Source: Luteococcus sp048595755
GTDB lineage: Bacteria; Actinomycetota; Actinomycetes; Propionibacteriales; Propionibacteriaceae
Assembly: GCF_048595755.1 (NCBI RefSeq)
Contig: NZ_CP184360.1
Span: 2,976,001-3,040,000 of the forward strand
Length of the DNA stretch: 64,000 bases
Direction: 5' to 3'
In this document: piece by piece, positions 35,644 to 42,901 of the stretch
Layout: each line of letters begins with the position of its first letter
Position numbering within the stretch: the stretch's first letter is position 1
Made by a program: the position numbers and the translations under genes
Notes under the pieces: model-generated
What the model saw: the letters and a program-made list of their open reading frames with translations, nothing else
Told to the model about the DNA's origin: nothing
Database searches by the model: none

Positions 35644-36605
35644 AGCTCCTCCTCCGAGGTGGTGCGCAGGCGCGGGTCGATCGCCAGGTAGGACAGATCA
35701 ACCACCGCGTTGATCACCAGTACCAAGGCCACCAAGATCATCACGATCGCCTGCACCAGCACCAGCTCGCGCTGCTGCACCGCGTCCAGCAGCAGGCGCC
35801 CCAGACCTGGCAGGGCAAAGACGCTCTCCACGACGATCGCGCCGACGAACAAGGTGGCCAGCTGCAGGCCCAGCACCGTCACCACGCTGAGGGCGGCATT
35901 GCGCACGCCATGGCGCACCATCGCCGCACGGGTGGTCCAGCCCACCGACCGGGCGGTGCGGAACCAGTCCTCCCCCAGGACCTCGATGAAGGCGCTGCGC
36001 ACATAGCGGGTCAGCACCGAGGCCTGCACCAGGGCCAGGGAGAGCACCGGCAGCACAAGGTGCCTGGCCCAGCGCACCGGATCACTGCTGAAGGGGACGT
36101 AGCCGTTGGCGGGCAGCCAGCGCAGTTCCACCGCGAAGACGACCACCAGCAGGATTCCGGCCAGGAAGGCAGGCACGGCCATGCCGAGCTGACTCAGCGC
36201 CGAGACGACGACGCCGCTCAGCTTGCGTCGCTTCAGCGCCGCGAACATGCCCACCGGGAGCGCCACACCGATGGCCAGCACCATGCCCAGGCCCACCAGC
36301 CACAGGGTGACGCCCAGTTTGGGAGCGATCAGGGCCATCACGCTCTGCCCAGTACGCACGCTGGTCCCGAAATCACCGGTGATCATGTCGCCCAGCCATT
36401 CCAGGTAGCGCACGGCCAATGGACGGTCCAGCCCGAGCTCGGCGCGCAGCACCGCCAGCGACTCGGCGTCGGCCTGGTCGCCCAGGATCGCGGTCGCCAC
36501 GTCGCCCGGCAGCAGGTTCACCAGCAGGAAGATGATCACCGATGCCAACAGCAGGCTCGCCACGAAGGTGGCGAGCCTGCCGAGGAGCAGACGTGGACGG
36601 CTCAA
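35640..36605 (-). CDS. Peptide ABC transporter permease (DppB-like)
   Basis: About 321 residues, six membrane helices, EAA loop FRTARSVGWTTRAAMVRHG and the DppB signature VVESVFALPGLGRLLL. The start is uncertain: the frame is open well into the binding-protein gene. I chose a TTG at LSRPRLLLGRLATFVASLLL because it precedes the first membrane helix and lies 5 bases past the upstream stop. CTG or an internal start are alternatives. Confidence 0.85.
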   Translation of the reverse strand: MSRPRLLLGRLATFVASLLLASVIIFLLVNLLPGDVATAILGDQADAESLAVLRAELGLDRPLAVRYLEWLGDMITGDFGTSVRTGQSVMALIAPKLGVTLWLVGLGMVLAIGVALPVGMFAALKRRKLSGVVVSALSQLGMAVPAFLAGILLVVVFAVELRWLPANGYVPFSSDPVRWARHLVLPVLSLALVQASVLTRYVRSAFIEVLGEDWFRTARSVGWTTRAAMVRHGVRNAALSVVTVLGLQLATLFVGAIVVESVFALPGLGRLLLDAVQQRELVLVQAIVMILVALVLVINAVVDLSYLAIDPRLRTTSEEEL

Positions 36606-36610
36606 GGGGA

Positions 36611-38140
36611 TCAGCCGTTGCGCGAGGCCAACGTCGTCACGTCGAAACTCGCACTGGTCGCATTGGCGGGCATACCGGTGATGTCGGCCTTGGTCACGGC
36701 GATGCGCGGGAAGAGCCACAGGAAGTTCGCCGCGGCATCGGTCGACAGGGTCTTGGCAGCCTGCTTCATCAGGGCCACCTGTTCTGCCTCGGTGCTGGCA
36801 TCCGCGCGCTCCACCAGCTTGGTGAAGGCGGGATTGTCGTAGTGCCAGTAGTAGGTGGGATCGGCGAACTTCACGATGTCACGCGGCTCGACGTGGCTGA
36901 CGATGGTCATGTCGTAGTTGCCGCCGTCGTGCACCTCCTTGAGCCAACGAGCCCAGTCCAACTCCTCCACGGTCACGGTGATCCCGACGGCCTTCAGCTG
37001 ACTGGTGATGAACTGCGCCGAGGACGGGCCGTAGGGCAGCGTCGGCACGCGCAGCCGGAGCTTCAGATTGGTGACGCCGGCCTCCTTCAACAGCTTCTTC
37101 GCCTTGGCCTGGTCATAGGGCTGGCTGGCGTAGAGGTCCTCGTACCAGGGGTCGGTGGGCGGCACCATGGAGCCGATCAGGGTGCCCTTGCCACCCCACA
37201 CCGAATCGAGCAGCGCCTTGCGGTCGATGGCGTGGACGATGGCCTGGCGCACCTTGACGTTCTTGAGCGCAGGATTTCCGCCCTTGCCCTGGTTCATGCC
37301 CAGCACGACCTCACCATTGGAGGTTCCCTCCACCACGGAGAAGCGCGAGGGATCCTGGAACTGCTCCAGCGCCTCGGGAGCGGTCAGGTCGCTGATGATG
37401 TCCAAGTCACCCGAGAGCATCGCCGAGCTCATCGAGTTGGCGTCGGCAAAGTAGCGGAAACGCACGTGGTCGAAGCGGGCCGGGGTTCCCCAGTAATGCT
37501 CGTTGCGCTTGAGGGCCACCGATTCGCCCTGCTTCCACTCGTCGAAGGAGAAGGGGCCGGAACCCACTGGCGTGCTGGCCAGCGTGCTGAAGGACTTGGG
37601 ATCGGCGATCGCCCCGGTCGCGGAGGCCATGTCATAGAGCCATGCCTGCGAGGGACGCTTCAGCTTCACCGTCACCGTGGTGGCGTCGGTGGCGGTGGCC
37701 TGGGCCACCACGGCCATCTGCTTCTTCAGCGTGGGCAGCACGTTCTTCTGGGTTTGGATCCGCTCGATGTTGGCCACCACGGCCTCGGCGTCGACGGGGT
37801 CGCCGCTGGAGAACTTCGCCTTGGGCTGCAGGTCGAAGGTGTAAGTGAGCCGGTCGGGCGAGGTGGTCCACTTCTGGGCCAGCAGGGGCTTGATCTGGCC
37901 TTCCCCGTCGATCTTCACCAGCGTCTCGTACAGGTTGTACAGCAGGGCCTGTGGGATCGCTGCGCCACTCTGAGTGGTGGGGTCCATCGACTGCGGTTGC
38001 GCGGTGGCCCCGATCACCAGGTTGCGCGCCTGCGCGGTGGCCTGCTCCTCCGACTTGCTGGTGCAGCCAGCCGTCACTGTCAGCGCGATGGCAGCACAGC
38101 AGGCGATGACCTGTCGCATGCCCATCCTGAAAGTTCCCAT
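36611..38140 (-). CDS. Peptide ABC transporter substrate-binding lipoprotein (family 5)
   Basis: 509-residue extracellular binding protein. N-terminal lipoprotein signal: basic MGTFRMGMRQ, a hydrophobic stretch, then TVTAGC with the acylated Cys at 26; Thr at -3 departs from the usual Leu/Val/Ile. Family 5 landmarks follow: LYNLYETLVKIDGEGQIKPLLA, TYTFDLQPKAKFSSGDPVDA, and the VKVRQAIVHAIDRKAL segment. First gene of the cassette; AGGAGA precedes ATG. Divergent to the FUSC gene. Confidence 0.93.
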   Translation of the reverse strand: MGTFRMGMRQVIACCAAIALTVTAGCTSKSEEQATAQARNLVIGATAQPQSMDPTTQSGAAIPQALLYNLYETLVKIDGEGQIKPLLAQKWTTSPDRLTYTFDLQPKAKFSSGDPVDAEAVVANIERIQTQKNVLPTLKKQMAVVAQATATDATTVTVKLKRPSQAWLYDMASATGAIADPKSFSTLASTPVGSGPFSFDEWKQGESVALKRNEHYWGTPARFDHVRFRYFADANSMSSAMLSGDLDIISDLTAPEALEQFQDPSRFSVVEGTSNGEVVLGMNQGKGGNPALKNVKVRQAIVHAIDRKALLDSVWGGKGTLIGSMVPPTDPWYEDLYASQPYDQAKAKKLLKEAGVTNLKLRLRVPTLPYGPSSAQFITSQLKAVGITVTVEELDWARWLKEVHDGGNYDMTIVSHVEPRDIVKFADPTYYWHYDNPAFTKLVERADASTEAEQVALMKQAAKTLSTDAAANFLWLFPRIAVTKADITGMPANATSASFDVTTLASRNG

Positions 38141-38180
38141 CCAAGTTCTCCTGAACTGTCTCGGCACGGCACCTGCACCC

Positions 38181-38198
38181 TTGCCATGGCTCGGGCAA
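38181..38198. promoter_or_regulatory. Palindrome in the divergent ABC-transporter/FUSC gap
   Basis: TTGCC-N8-GGCAA, a perfect inverted repeat with 5-bp arms, in the 157-base gap between the binding-protein gene and the FUSC gene. A TAGAGT (-10-like) for the minus side is at 38204-38199 right next to it. It is a candidate operator for one or both units. No regulator gene is adjacent. Confidence 0.3.
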
Positions 38199-38297
38199 AC
38201 TCTACCGCTGAGAGCACCCGACACCGTTCATCCACTGGTCCTCGGGATTCAGCTCCCCCGGCAGGTCTGGCACGAGCATCGTGGAAAGGAGTGCACC

Positions 38298-39440
38298 GTG
38301 GACGAGCCTTCGCGTCGCAATCCCTTGCACGACATGGCCCTGCGCGCTTTCGACCTCTCGGAACAGGCCGCTCGCTACGGCTTGGCCGAACAGCAGCGGC
38401 GTCTCGAGCGGTGGCGTGCGCGCTTGTTCATGATCACCCAGATGGCGCTGGCCGCGGGCACCGCGTGGTTCCTCGGGCAAAAGGTGCTCGGGCACGACAT
38501 GCCCTTCTTCGCGTCGGTGGCGGCCATCCTGTGCCTGGGTTTCAGTTTTGGCCAGCGAACCCACCGCGTGCTCGAGGTCACCTTCGGCGTCTTCATCGGT
38601 GTCTTCATCGGTGACCTGTTCGTGATGCTCTTCGGCACGGGTCCGTGGCAGATCGCCCTGGTGTGCTTCGTCGCCATGTCCATCGCCACCTGGTTCAACG
38701 CCAAGCCGCTCATGATCAACCAGTCGGGCATCCAGGCGGCCACCGTGATGACCTTGATGCCAGCCCCGGGCCAGGGCTTCAGCCGCTGGCAGGATGCGCT
38801 GCTGGGATGTGCCCTCGCCCTGGTCTTTGCCCTGGTGGCGCCCACCAGCCCGGTGCAGAAGCCGCGTCGCAAGGCGGCGGCAGTGCTGGAGCAGTGCGCG
38901 CGTGCCCTGCGCGAAGCACGGCTGGCACTCAGCACCCAGGACCAGAATCGAGCCGAGAAGGTGCTGCAGAGTGCCCGCAACACCGAACGCCAACTGCAGC
39001 AGTTGGCCGATGCTGCGGCCGAAGGCGTCGCGGTGACCCGCTACTCCCCCTTCCTGCGTTCCGAGCGGCACCATGTCCAGGCCATCGCCGAGCTGGTGGC
39101 ACCCCTCGACCGACTTGCACGCAACCTGCGCGTGTTGGCGCGCCGAGCAGCCATCGCCACCTGGCGCGGTGAAGGGGTGCCGGCCGAATACCTGGACTTC
39201 CTGGACGACGTGGCCGACGTCGTCGACTTCTGCGCCAGCGAACTGGCCGCACGACGGCTGCCCGTCCGGGCCCGTCCCCGGATCGAGAACGTGGCCCAGC
39301 TGACCGCCGGGATCGGAGTGCGCGGTTCGATGTCGGGCATCGTCGTGCTGGCCCAGGCTCGTTCGATGCTGGTGGACCTGATGGAGCTCACCGGCCTGGA
39401 CTATGGCGAGGCGCGCACCCGGATTCCCGACGTGGAGTAG
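38298..39440 (+). CDS. FUSC-family membrane protein (aromatic-acid exporter-like)
   Basis: 380-residue protein. N-terminal half has about six membrane helices in the FUSC pattern (LFMITQMALAAGTAWFLG, FFASVAAILCLGFSFGQR, TFGVFIGVFIGDLFVMLFG, ALVCFVAMSIATWFN). The C-terminal half (about 195-380) is a soluble helical domain rich in Arg, Ala and Leu. Family members export aromatic acids or are of unknown function. GTG start with AAAGGAG 7 bases upstream. Confidence 0.8.
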   Translation: MDEPSRRNPLHDMALRAFDLSEQAARYGLAEQQRRLERWRARLFMITQMALAAGTAWFLGQKVLGHDMPFFASVAAILCLGFSFGQRTHRVLEVTFGVFIGVFIGDLFVMLFGTGPWQIALVCFVAMSIATWFNAKPLMINQSGIQAATVMTLMPAPGQGFSRWQDALLGCALALVFALVAPTSPVQKPRRKAAAVLEQCARALREARLALSTQDQNRAEKVLQSARNTERQLQQLADAAAEGVAVTRYSPFLRSERHHVQAIAELVAPLDRLARNLRVLARRAAIATWRGEGVPAEYLDFLDDVADVVDFCASELAARRLPVRARPRIENVAQLTAGIGVRGSMSGIVVLAQARSMLVDLMELTGLDYGEARTRIPDVE

Positions 39441-39481
39441 GCCCCGCGCTGCTCCCCAGAGGGACTGCAGTGCCCTCGATT

Positions 39482-39509
39482 TTGCCTTTCGTTGGCCGGC
39501 GTGTAATGT
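39482..39509 (+). promoter_or_regulatory. Promoter of initiator tRNA-Met
   Basis: TTGCCT (39482-39487), 16-base spacer, TAATGT (39504-39509) preceded by TG, an extended -10. Predicted start about 39516, just ahead of the tRNA 5' end at 39522. Confidence 0.65.
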
Positions 39510-39521
39510 AGGTCTCACCGA

Positions 39522-39595
39522 CGCGGGGTGGAGCAGCTCGGTAGCTCGCTGGGCTCATAACCCAGAGGTCACAGGTTCAAATCCTGTCCCCGCTA
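39522..39595 (+). tRNA. Initiator tRNA-Met (anticodon CAT)
   Basis: Cloverleaf with acceptor CGCGGGG/CCCCGCT, where position 1-72 is unpaired (C/T), and the anticodon stem CTGGG/CCCAG with three G-C pairs next to loop CTCATAA: both are hallmarks of initiator tRNA. The T-arm is ACAGG-TTCAAAT-CCTGT. The gene does not encode CCA (reads ACAA), unlike the tRNA-Arg gene in this window. Confidence 0.97.
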
Positions 39596-39601
39596 CAAAG
39601 C

Positions 39602-39653
39602 GCACTGTGCCGCTGACAAGACTTCAGGGTCTGGTCAGCGGCACAGTGCTTTT
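39602..39653 (+). terminator. Terminator of initiator tRNA-Met
   Basis: A 16-bp perfect stem (GCACTGTGCCGCTGAC and its complement GTCAGCGGCACAGTGC) around a 16-base loop holding its own AGAC/GTCT pairing, followed by TTTT. Directly after the tRNA. Confidence 0.93.
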
Positions 39654-39679
39654 CCGACGCCATTCCAGAACGGACATCC

Positions 39680-40174
39680 ATGCAGCCCCTCAGCCAGGAC
39701 CAGATCCGCGCCTCCTTCGTGAACTGCACCAAGGGTGAGGCCAAGCGCATGAACCTGCCGAACTCCTTGGAGAGCGCCGACTGGGCCAACCTCGACTTCC
39801 TGGGCTGGCGTGACCCCCGATCCTCCGCCGTCGGGGGCATCGCCCTGTGGCGCGGGGAGGAGCCCATCGCCATCGCGCTCAAGGCGACCGAACGGCTCGC
39901 CTCGAACAAGCAGGGCATGTGTTCGCTGTGCCACACCTTCCACCCCAGCGCCGACGTGGCGATGATGGGCGCCAAGCGCGCTGGCACCCGTGGCCGCGAG
40001 GGCAACACCGTGGGCGCCGCAATGTGCGCAGACCTGGCGTGCTCGCTGTACGCCCGCAAGTTGAAGCAGCCCCGCCGGGTGCAGCCCCAGGAAACCCTCG
40101 AGCTCGACGCACGCATCTGGCGTCTGCAGGGCAACCTCGAGCGTTTCGTAGCACGCGTGGTCGACGGACTCTGA
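39680..40174 (+). CDS. FBP (FusB-like) C-terminal treble-clef zinc-finger protein
   Basis: 164-residue soluble protein. The region 75-125 carries MCSLCHTFHPS and then MCADLACSLYARKLKQP, a four-Cys treble-clef set seen in FusB-type proteins that bind elongation factor G. The N-terminus (MQPLSQDQIRASFVNCTKGE) also matches the family start. FusB proteins rescue EF-G from fusidic acid; chromosomal actinobacterial relatives have no proven role, so resistance should not be assumed. Own transcript after the tRNA terminator is likely. Confidence 0.75.
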   Translation: MQPLSQDQIRASFVNCTKGEAKRMNLPNSLESADWANLDFLGWRDPRSSAVGGIALWRGEEPIAIALKATERLASNKQGMCSLCHTFHPSADVAMMGAKRAGTRGREGNTVGAAMCADLACSLYARKLKQPRRVQPQETLELDARIWRLQGNLERFVARVVDGL

Positions 40175-40198
40175 ACCACCTGTGGCACGCTGGGAGGC

Positions 40199-41503
40199 AT
40201 GTCACAAGCACTGACGCTGCACTACGAGATCGTCGAACACACCCTGCCCAATGGCCTGCGGGTGGTGGTCAACCCTGATCCGAGTTCCCCTGCCGTCGCG
40301 GTGAACCTGTGGTACCACGTGGGTTCGGCCGATGAGGTGAGCGGCCGCAGCGGCTTTGCGCACCTGTTCGAGCACCTGATGTTCCAGGGCTCGGCACAGG
40401 TGAACAGTGGTGAGCACCTCTCGGCACTGCAGGCGGTCGGTGGACAGGTGAACGCCACCACCAGCTTCGACCGGACGAACTACTTCGAGACGGTGCCGCG
40501 CGGCGCAGTGGACCTTGCCCTGTGGCTGGAGCGTGACCGGCTGGAGAGCCTGGACGTCAGCCAGGAGAACCTGGACAACCAGCGCGAAGTGGTCAAGGAG
40601 GAGAAGCGCCAGCGCTACGACAACGTGCCCTATGGCGACCAGCTGATGCTGCTGCTGGCCCTCAACTTCCCAGAGGACCATCCCTACGGCCACGCCACCA
40701 TCGGATCGATGGATGACCTGGACGCCGCCAGCCTGGGTGACGTGCGCGACTTCTTCGACACCTGGTACCGCGCGTCCAACCTGGTGCTCACCCTGGCCGG
40801 TGCGGTGAGTGCAGACGAAGGGCTCGCACTGGCCGAGCAGTACTTCGGGACCCTCCCTGCCCTGCCGACGCCCGAGCACCCGCAGACTGCTCCCCTGCCC
40901 CAGCACAGCGGCGTGCCGCGGCTCGACGTGGTGCGCGACGTGCCCCGATCGGCCCTGCACCTGGGCTGGCGCACGCCGCCGATCGACCACCCCGACCACC
41001 TTGCCGTGGAGCAGGCACTCGCCGTGCTGGGAGGTGGACCCGCAAGCCGCCTGCAGAAGGTGCTGGTGCGCCAGGAGGAGATGGCCGAGGGCATCAGCGC
41101 CTCCCAGCTGGCGCTGAGCCGAGGGACCTCGCTGGCCCTGGTCTCCTCGCGAGCCCGCCAGGGCCATGACCTGGACGAGTTGGAGAGCAGCATCGTCGAG
41201 CAGCTCCACAGGCTGCTGGACGAGGGCATCGACGAGGCCGAACTCGACCGCGCCAACGCCTCCTTCGAGCGGGAGTGGTTCGGTGAGCTGGCCCAGGTGG
41301 ACAGCCGGGCCGACCAGCTGGGTGCCTTCGCCACCCTCTACGGCGACCCCAACCGCATCAACACCCAACTAGAGCTGATGCGCGCCATCACCCCGCAGGA
41401 CGTGCAGCGGGCCGCGCGCACCTGGCTCCATCCCGACCAGCGAAGCGCACTGCACTACCAGCAGGGCAGCGACGAGAGCACCATCAGCGAGGACCAGGCA
41501 TGA
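40199..41503 (+). CDS. M16 zinc peptidase, catalytic subunit
   Basis: 434-residue insulinase-family protease. The inverted zinc motif HLFEHLMFQG (HxxEH, about 58-67), with the downstream Glu in the ENLDNQREVVKEEKRQR segment, marks an active subunit. The next gene encodes a partner without the zinc motif, so a heterodimer like mitochondrial processing peptidase or bacterial M16 pairs is expected. Coupled to it by ATGA. No signal peptide. Confidence 0.92.
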   Translation: MSQALTLHYEIVEHTLPNGLRVVVNPDPSSPAVAVNLWYHVGSADEVSGRSGFAHLFEHLMFQGSAQVNSGEHLSALQAVGGQVNATTSFDRTNYFETVPRGAVDLALWLERDRLESLDVSQENLDNQREVVKEEKRQRYDNVPYGDQLMLLLALNFPEDHPYGHATIGSMDDLDAASLGDVRDFFDTWYRASNLVLTLAGAVSADEGLALAEQYFGTLPALPTPEHPQTAPLPQHSGVPRLDVVRDVPRSALHLGWRTPPIDHPDHLAVEQALAVLGGGPASRLQKVLVRQEEMAEGISASQLALSRGTSLALVSSRARQGHDLDELESSIVEQLHRLLDEGIDEAELDRANASFEREWFGELAQVDSRADQLGAFATLYGDPNRINTQLELMRAITPQDVQRAARTWLHPDQRSALHYQQGSDESTISEDQA

Positions 41504-42861
41504 ACCACCAGCAGCTCCCCCGTCCGCAGATCAAGCCCGCCGCGCCCTGGAGCTTCCCGCAGCCCCAGAAGCGCACCCTTCCCAATGGACTGGAGGTCTG
41601 GACCTTCCCGATTCCCGGGCAACATGTGGTCACCGCCACCCTGGTGCTGGACGTGCCCCTGGGCCTGGAACCGCGCCAGGTGGAAGGCATCGCCACCATC
41701 GCCCTACGCACCAGCGACGAGGGCACGGCCAACCATCCCGGTGACGAGCTGGTGGATGCCCTGGAATCGGTGGGTGCCGCCTACGACGGCGGTGCCAGCG
41801 CCAGCGCCACCATCTGCTCGCTGGACGTACCGGGCACTCGTCTGGAGCAGGGGTTGCCCCTGCTCGCCGAGATCGTGCAGGGCCCGTCCTATGACCAGAG
41901 CGACGTCGAACGGCACATTGCGCTGCGCCTGGCCGAGCTGGAGCAGAACCGCGTCTCACCCCCGGCGCTGGCCGCGCTGGCCGTGCGCCAGGTGCTCTTC
42001 GACCCGCAGGCCCGCGATGCCCGTCCCCCGGGTGGCCAGTCCGACACGGTGAAGAAGATCACCACCGAGCAGGTGCGTGCCTTCCACGGCCGCCATTGGC
42101 GCCCAGGCGGGGCGACGCTGATCCTGGCCGGTGACCTGGGTGAGCACGTCGACGCCTGGGTCGACGAGCACTTCGGTGCGTGGGAGGCCGGTGAGGGACC
42201 TGCACCCCATGCGGTCCCCCTGCCACGACACCTGCCCGTGGAGCAGGACGGGCGTCGCGTGGTGCACCTGGTGGACCTGCCGGGAGCCGTGCAGACCGAG
42301 ATCCGGGTCAGCGGTGTGGGAGTGGACCGGACCAGTCCAGACTTTGCCGGGCTGCAGGTGGCTGCCAACGCCATGGGAGGCAGCTTCGGCAGCCGACTCA
42401 ACACGCTGCTGCGCGAGGAGAAGGGCTTCACCTACGGCGCCCACTTCAGCGTCGCCCCCGCCCGTCACGGCGGGACCTGGGCCATGTCCACCAGTGTGCG
42501 CACCGAGGTGAGCGTCGAGGCGCTCACCGAGACGCTGCGGGTGATGAACCTCGACGAGGAGTTCACCAGCGAGGAGGTCGCCGACGCCGTGAACCAGATC
42601 GTGGGCATCGCCCCCTTGCGCTACGACACGGCAGGTGCGATCGCCAGCCAGGCAGCCACCCTGGCTGCTGCTGGCTGGGGGCCCGAATTCGTGGACCTGC
42701 ACTTCCGGCGGATCGCCGAGGTGACGCCCACCGTCGCTTCTGCCGCCTATCGCCGCGTGGTGCGGCCCGAGAACAGGCATGTGGTGCTGGTGGGAGATGC
42801 CGAGCGGCTCACCGCACCGCTGGAGGCAGCCGGCTTCCAGGTGCACGTGCTCGACGTTTGA
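41500..42861 (+). CDS. M16 peptidase-like partner subunit (no zinc motif)
   Basis: 453 residues with the two-domain M16 fold. The region that would hold HxxEH reads EGIATIALRTSDEG, so it lacks zinc ligands. The C-terminal domain has the substrate-binding motif GSRLNTLLREEKGFTYGA (about 298-315), with the Arg/Tyr pair that the catalytic partner lacks. Complementary losses of this sort define obligate M16 heterodimers. Overlaps the upstream gene by four bases. Confidence 0.92.
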   Translation: MNHQQLPRPQIKPAAPWSFPQPQKRTLPNGLEVWTFPIPGQHVVTATLVLDVPLGLEPRQVEGIATIALRTSDEGTANHPGDELVDALESVGAAYDGGASASATICSLDVPGTRLEQGLPLLAEIVQGPSYDQSDVERHIALRLAELEQNRVSPPALAALAVRQVLFDPQARDARPPGGQSDTVKKITTEQVRAFHGRHWRPGGATLILAGDLGEHVDAWVDEHFGAWEAGEGPAPHAVPLPRHLPVEQDGRRVVHLVDLPGAVQTEIRVSGVGVDRTSPDFAGLQVAANAMGGSFGSRLNTLLREEKGFTYGAHFSVAPARHGGTWAMSTSVRTEVSVEALTETLRVMNLDEEFTSEEVADAVNQIVGIAPLRYDTAGAIASQAATLAAAGWGPEFVDLHFRRIAEVTPTVASAAYRRVVRPENRHVVLVGDAERLTAPLEAAGFQVHVLDV

Positions 42862-42867
42862 CCGGCC

Positions 42868-42901
42868 GGCCGACGCGGCCTACTTCAGCGCCGCGTCGGC
42901 C
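42868..42901. terminator. Hairpin at the convergent M16/UPF0182 junction
   Basis: 12-bp perfect inverted repeat (GGCCGACGCGGC and complement) with the UPF0182 stop codon in its loop. No U-tract, but the only structure in an 18-base convergent gap, so it may block read-through in both directions. Confidence 0.4.

Noticed and set aside
33201..38140. Nickel-specific transporter (NikABCDE)
   Set aside because: Nothing in the binding protein or neighbourhood (no urease or hydrogenase gene) favours nickel over peptides.
39680..40174. Acquired fusidic-acid resistance (fusB) gene
   Set aside because: Similarity is to the general FBP zinc-finger fold; base composition is native and no mobile element is near, so resistance is not supported.
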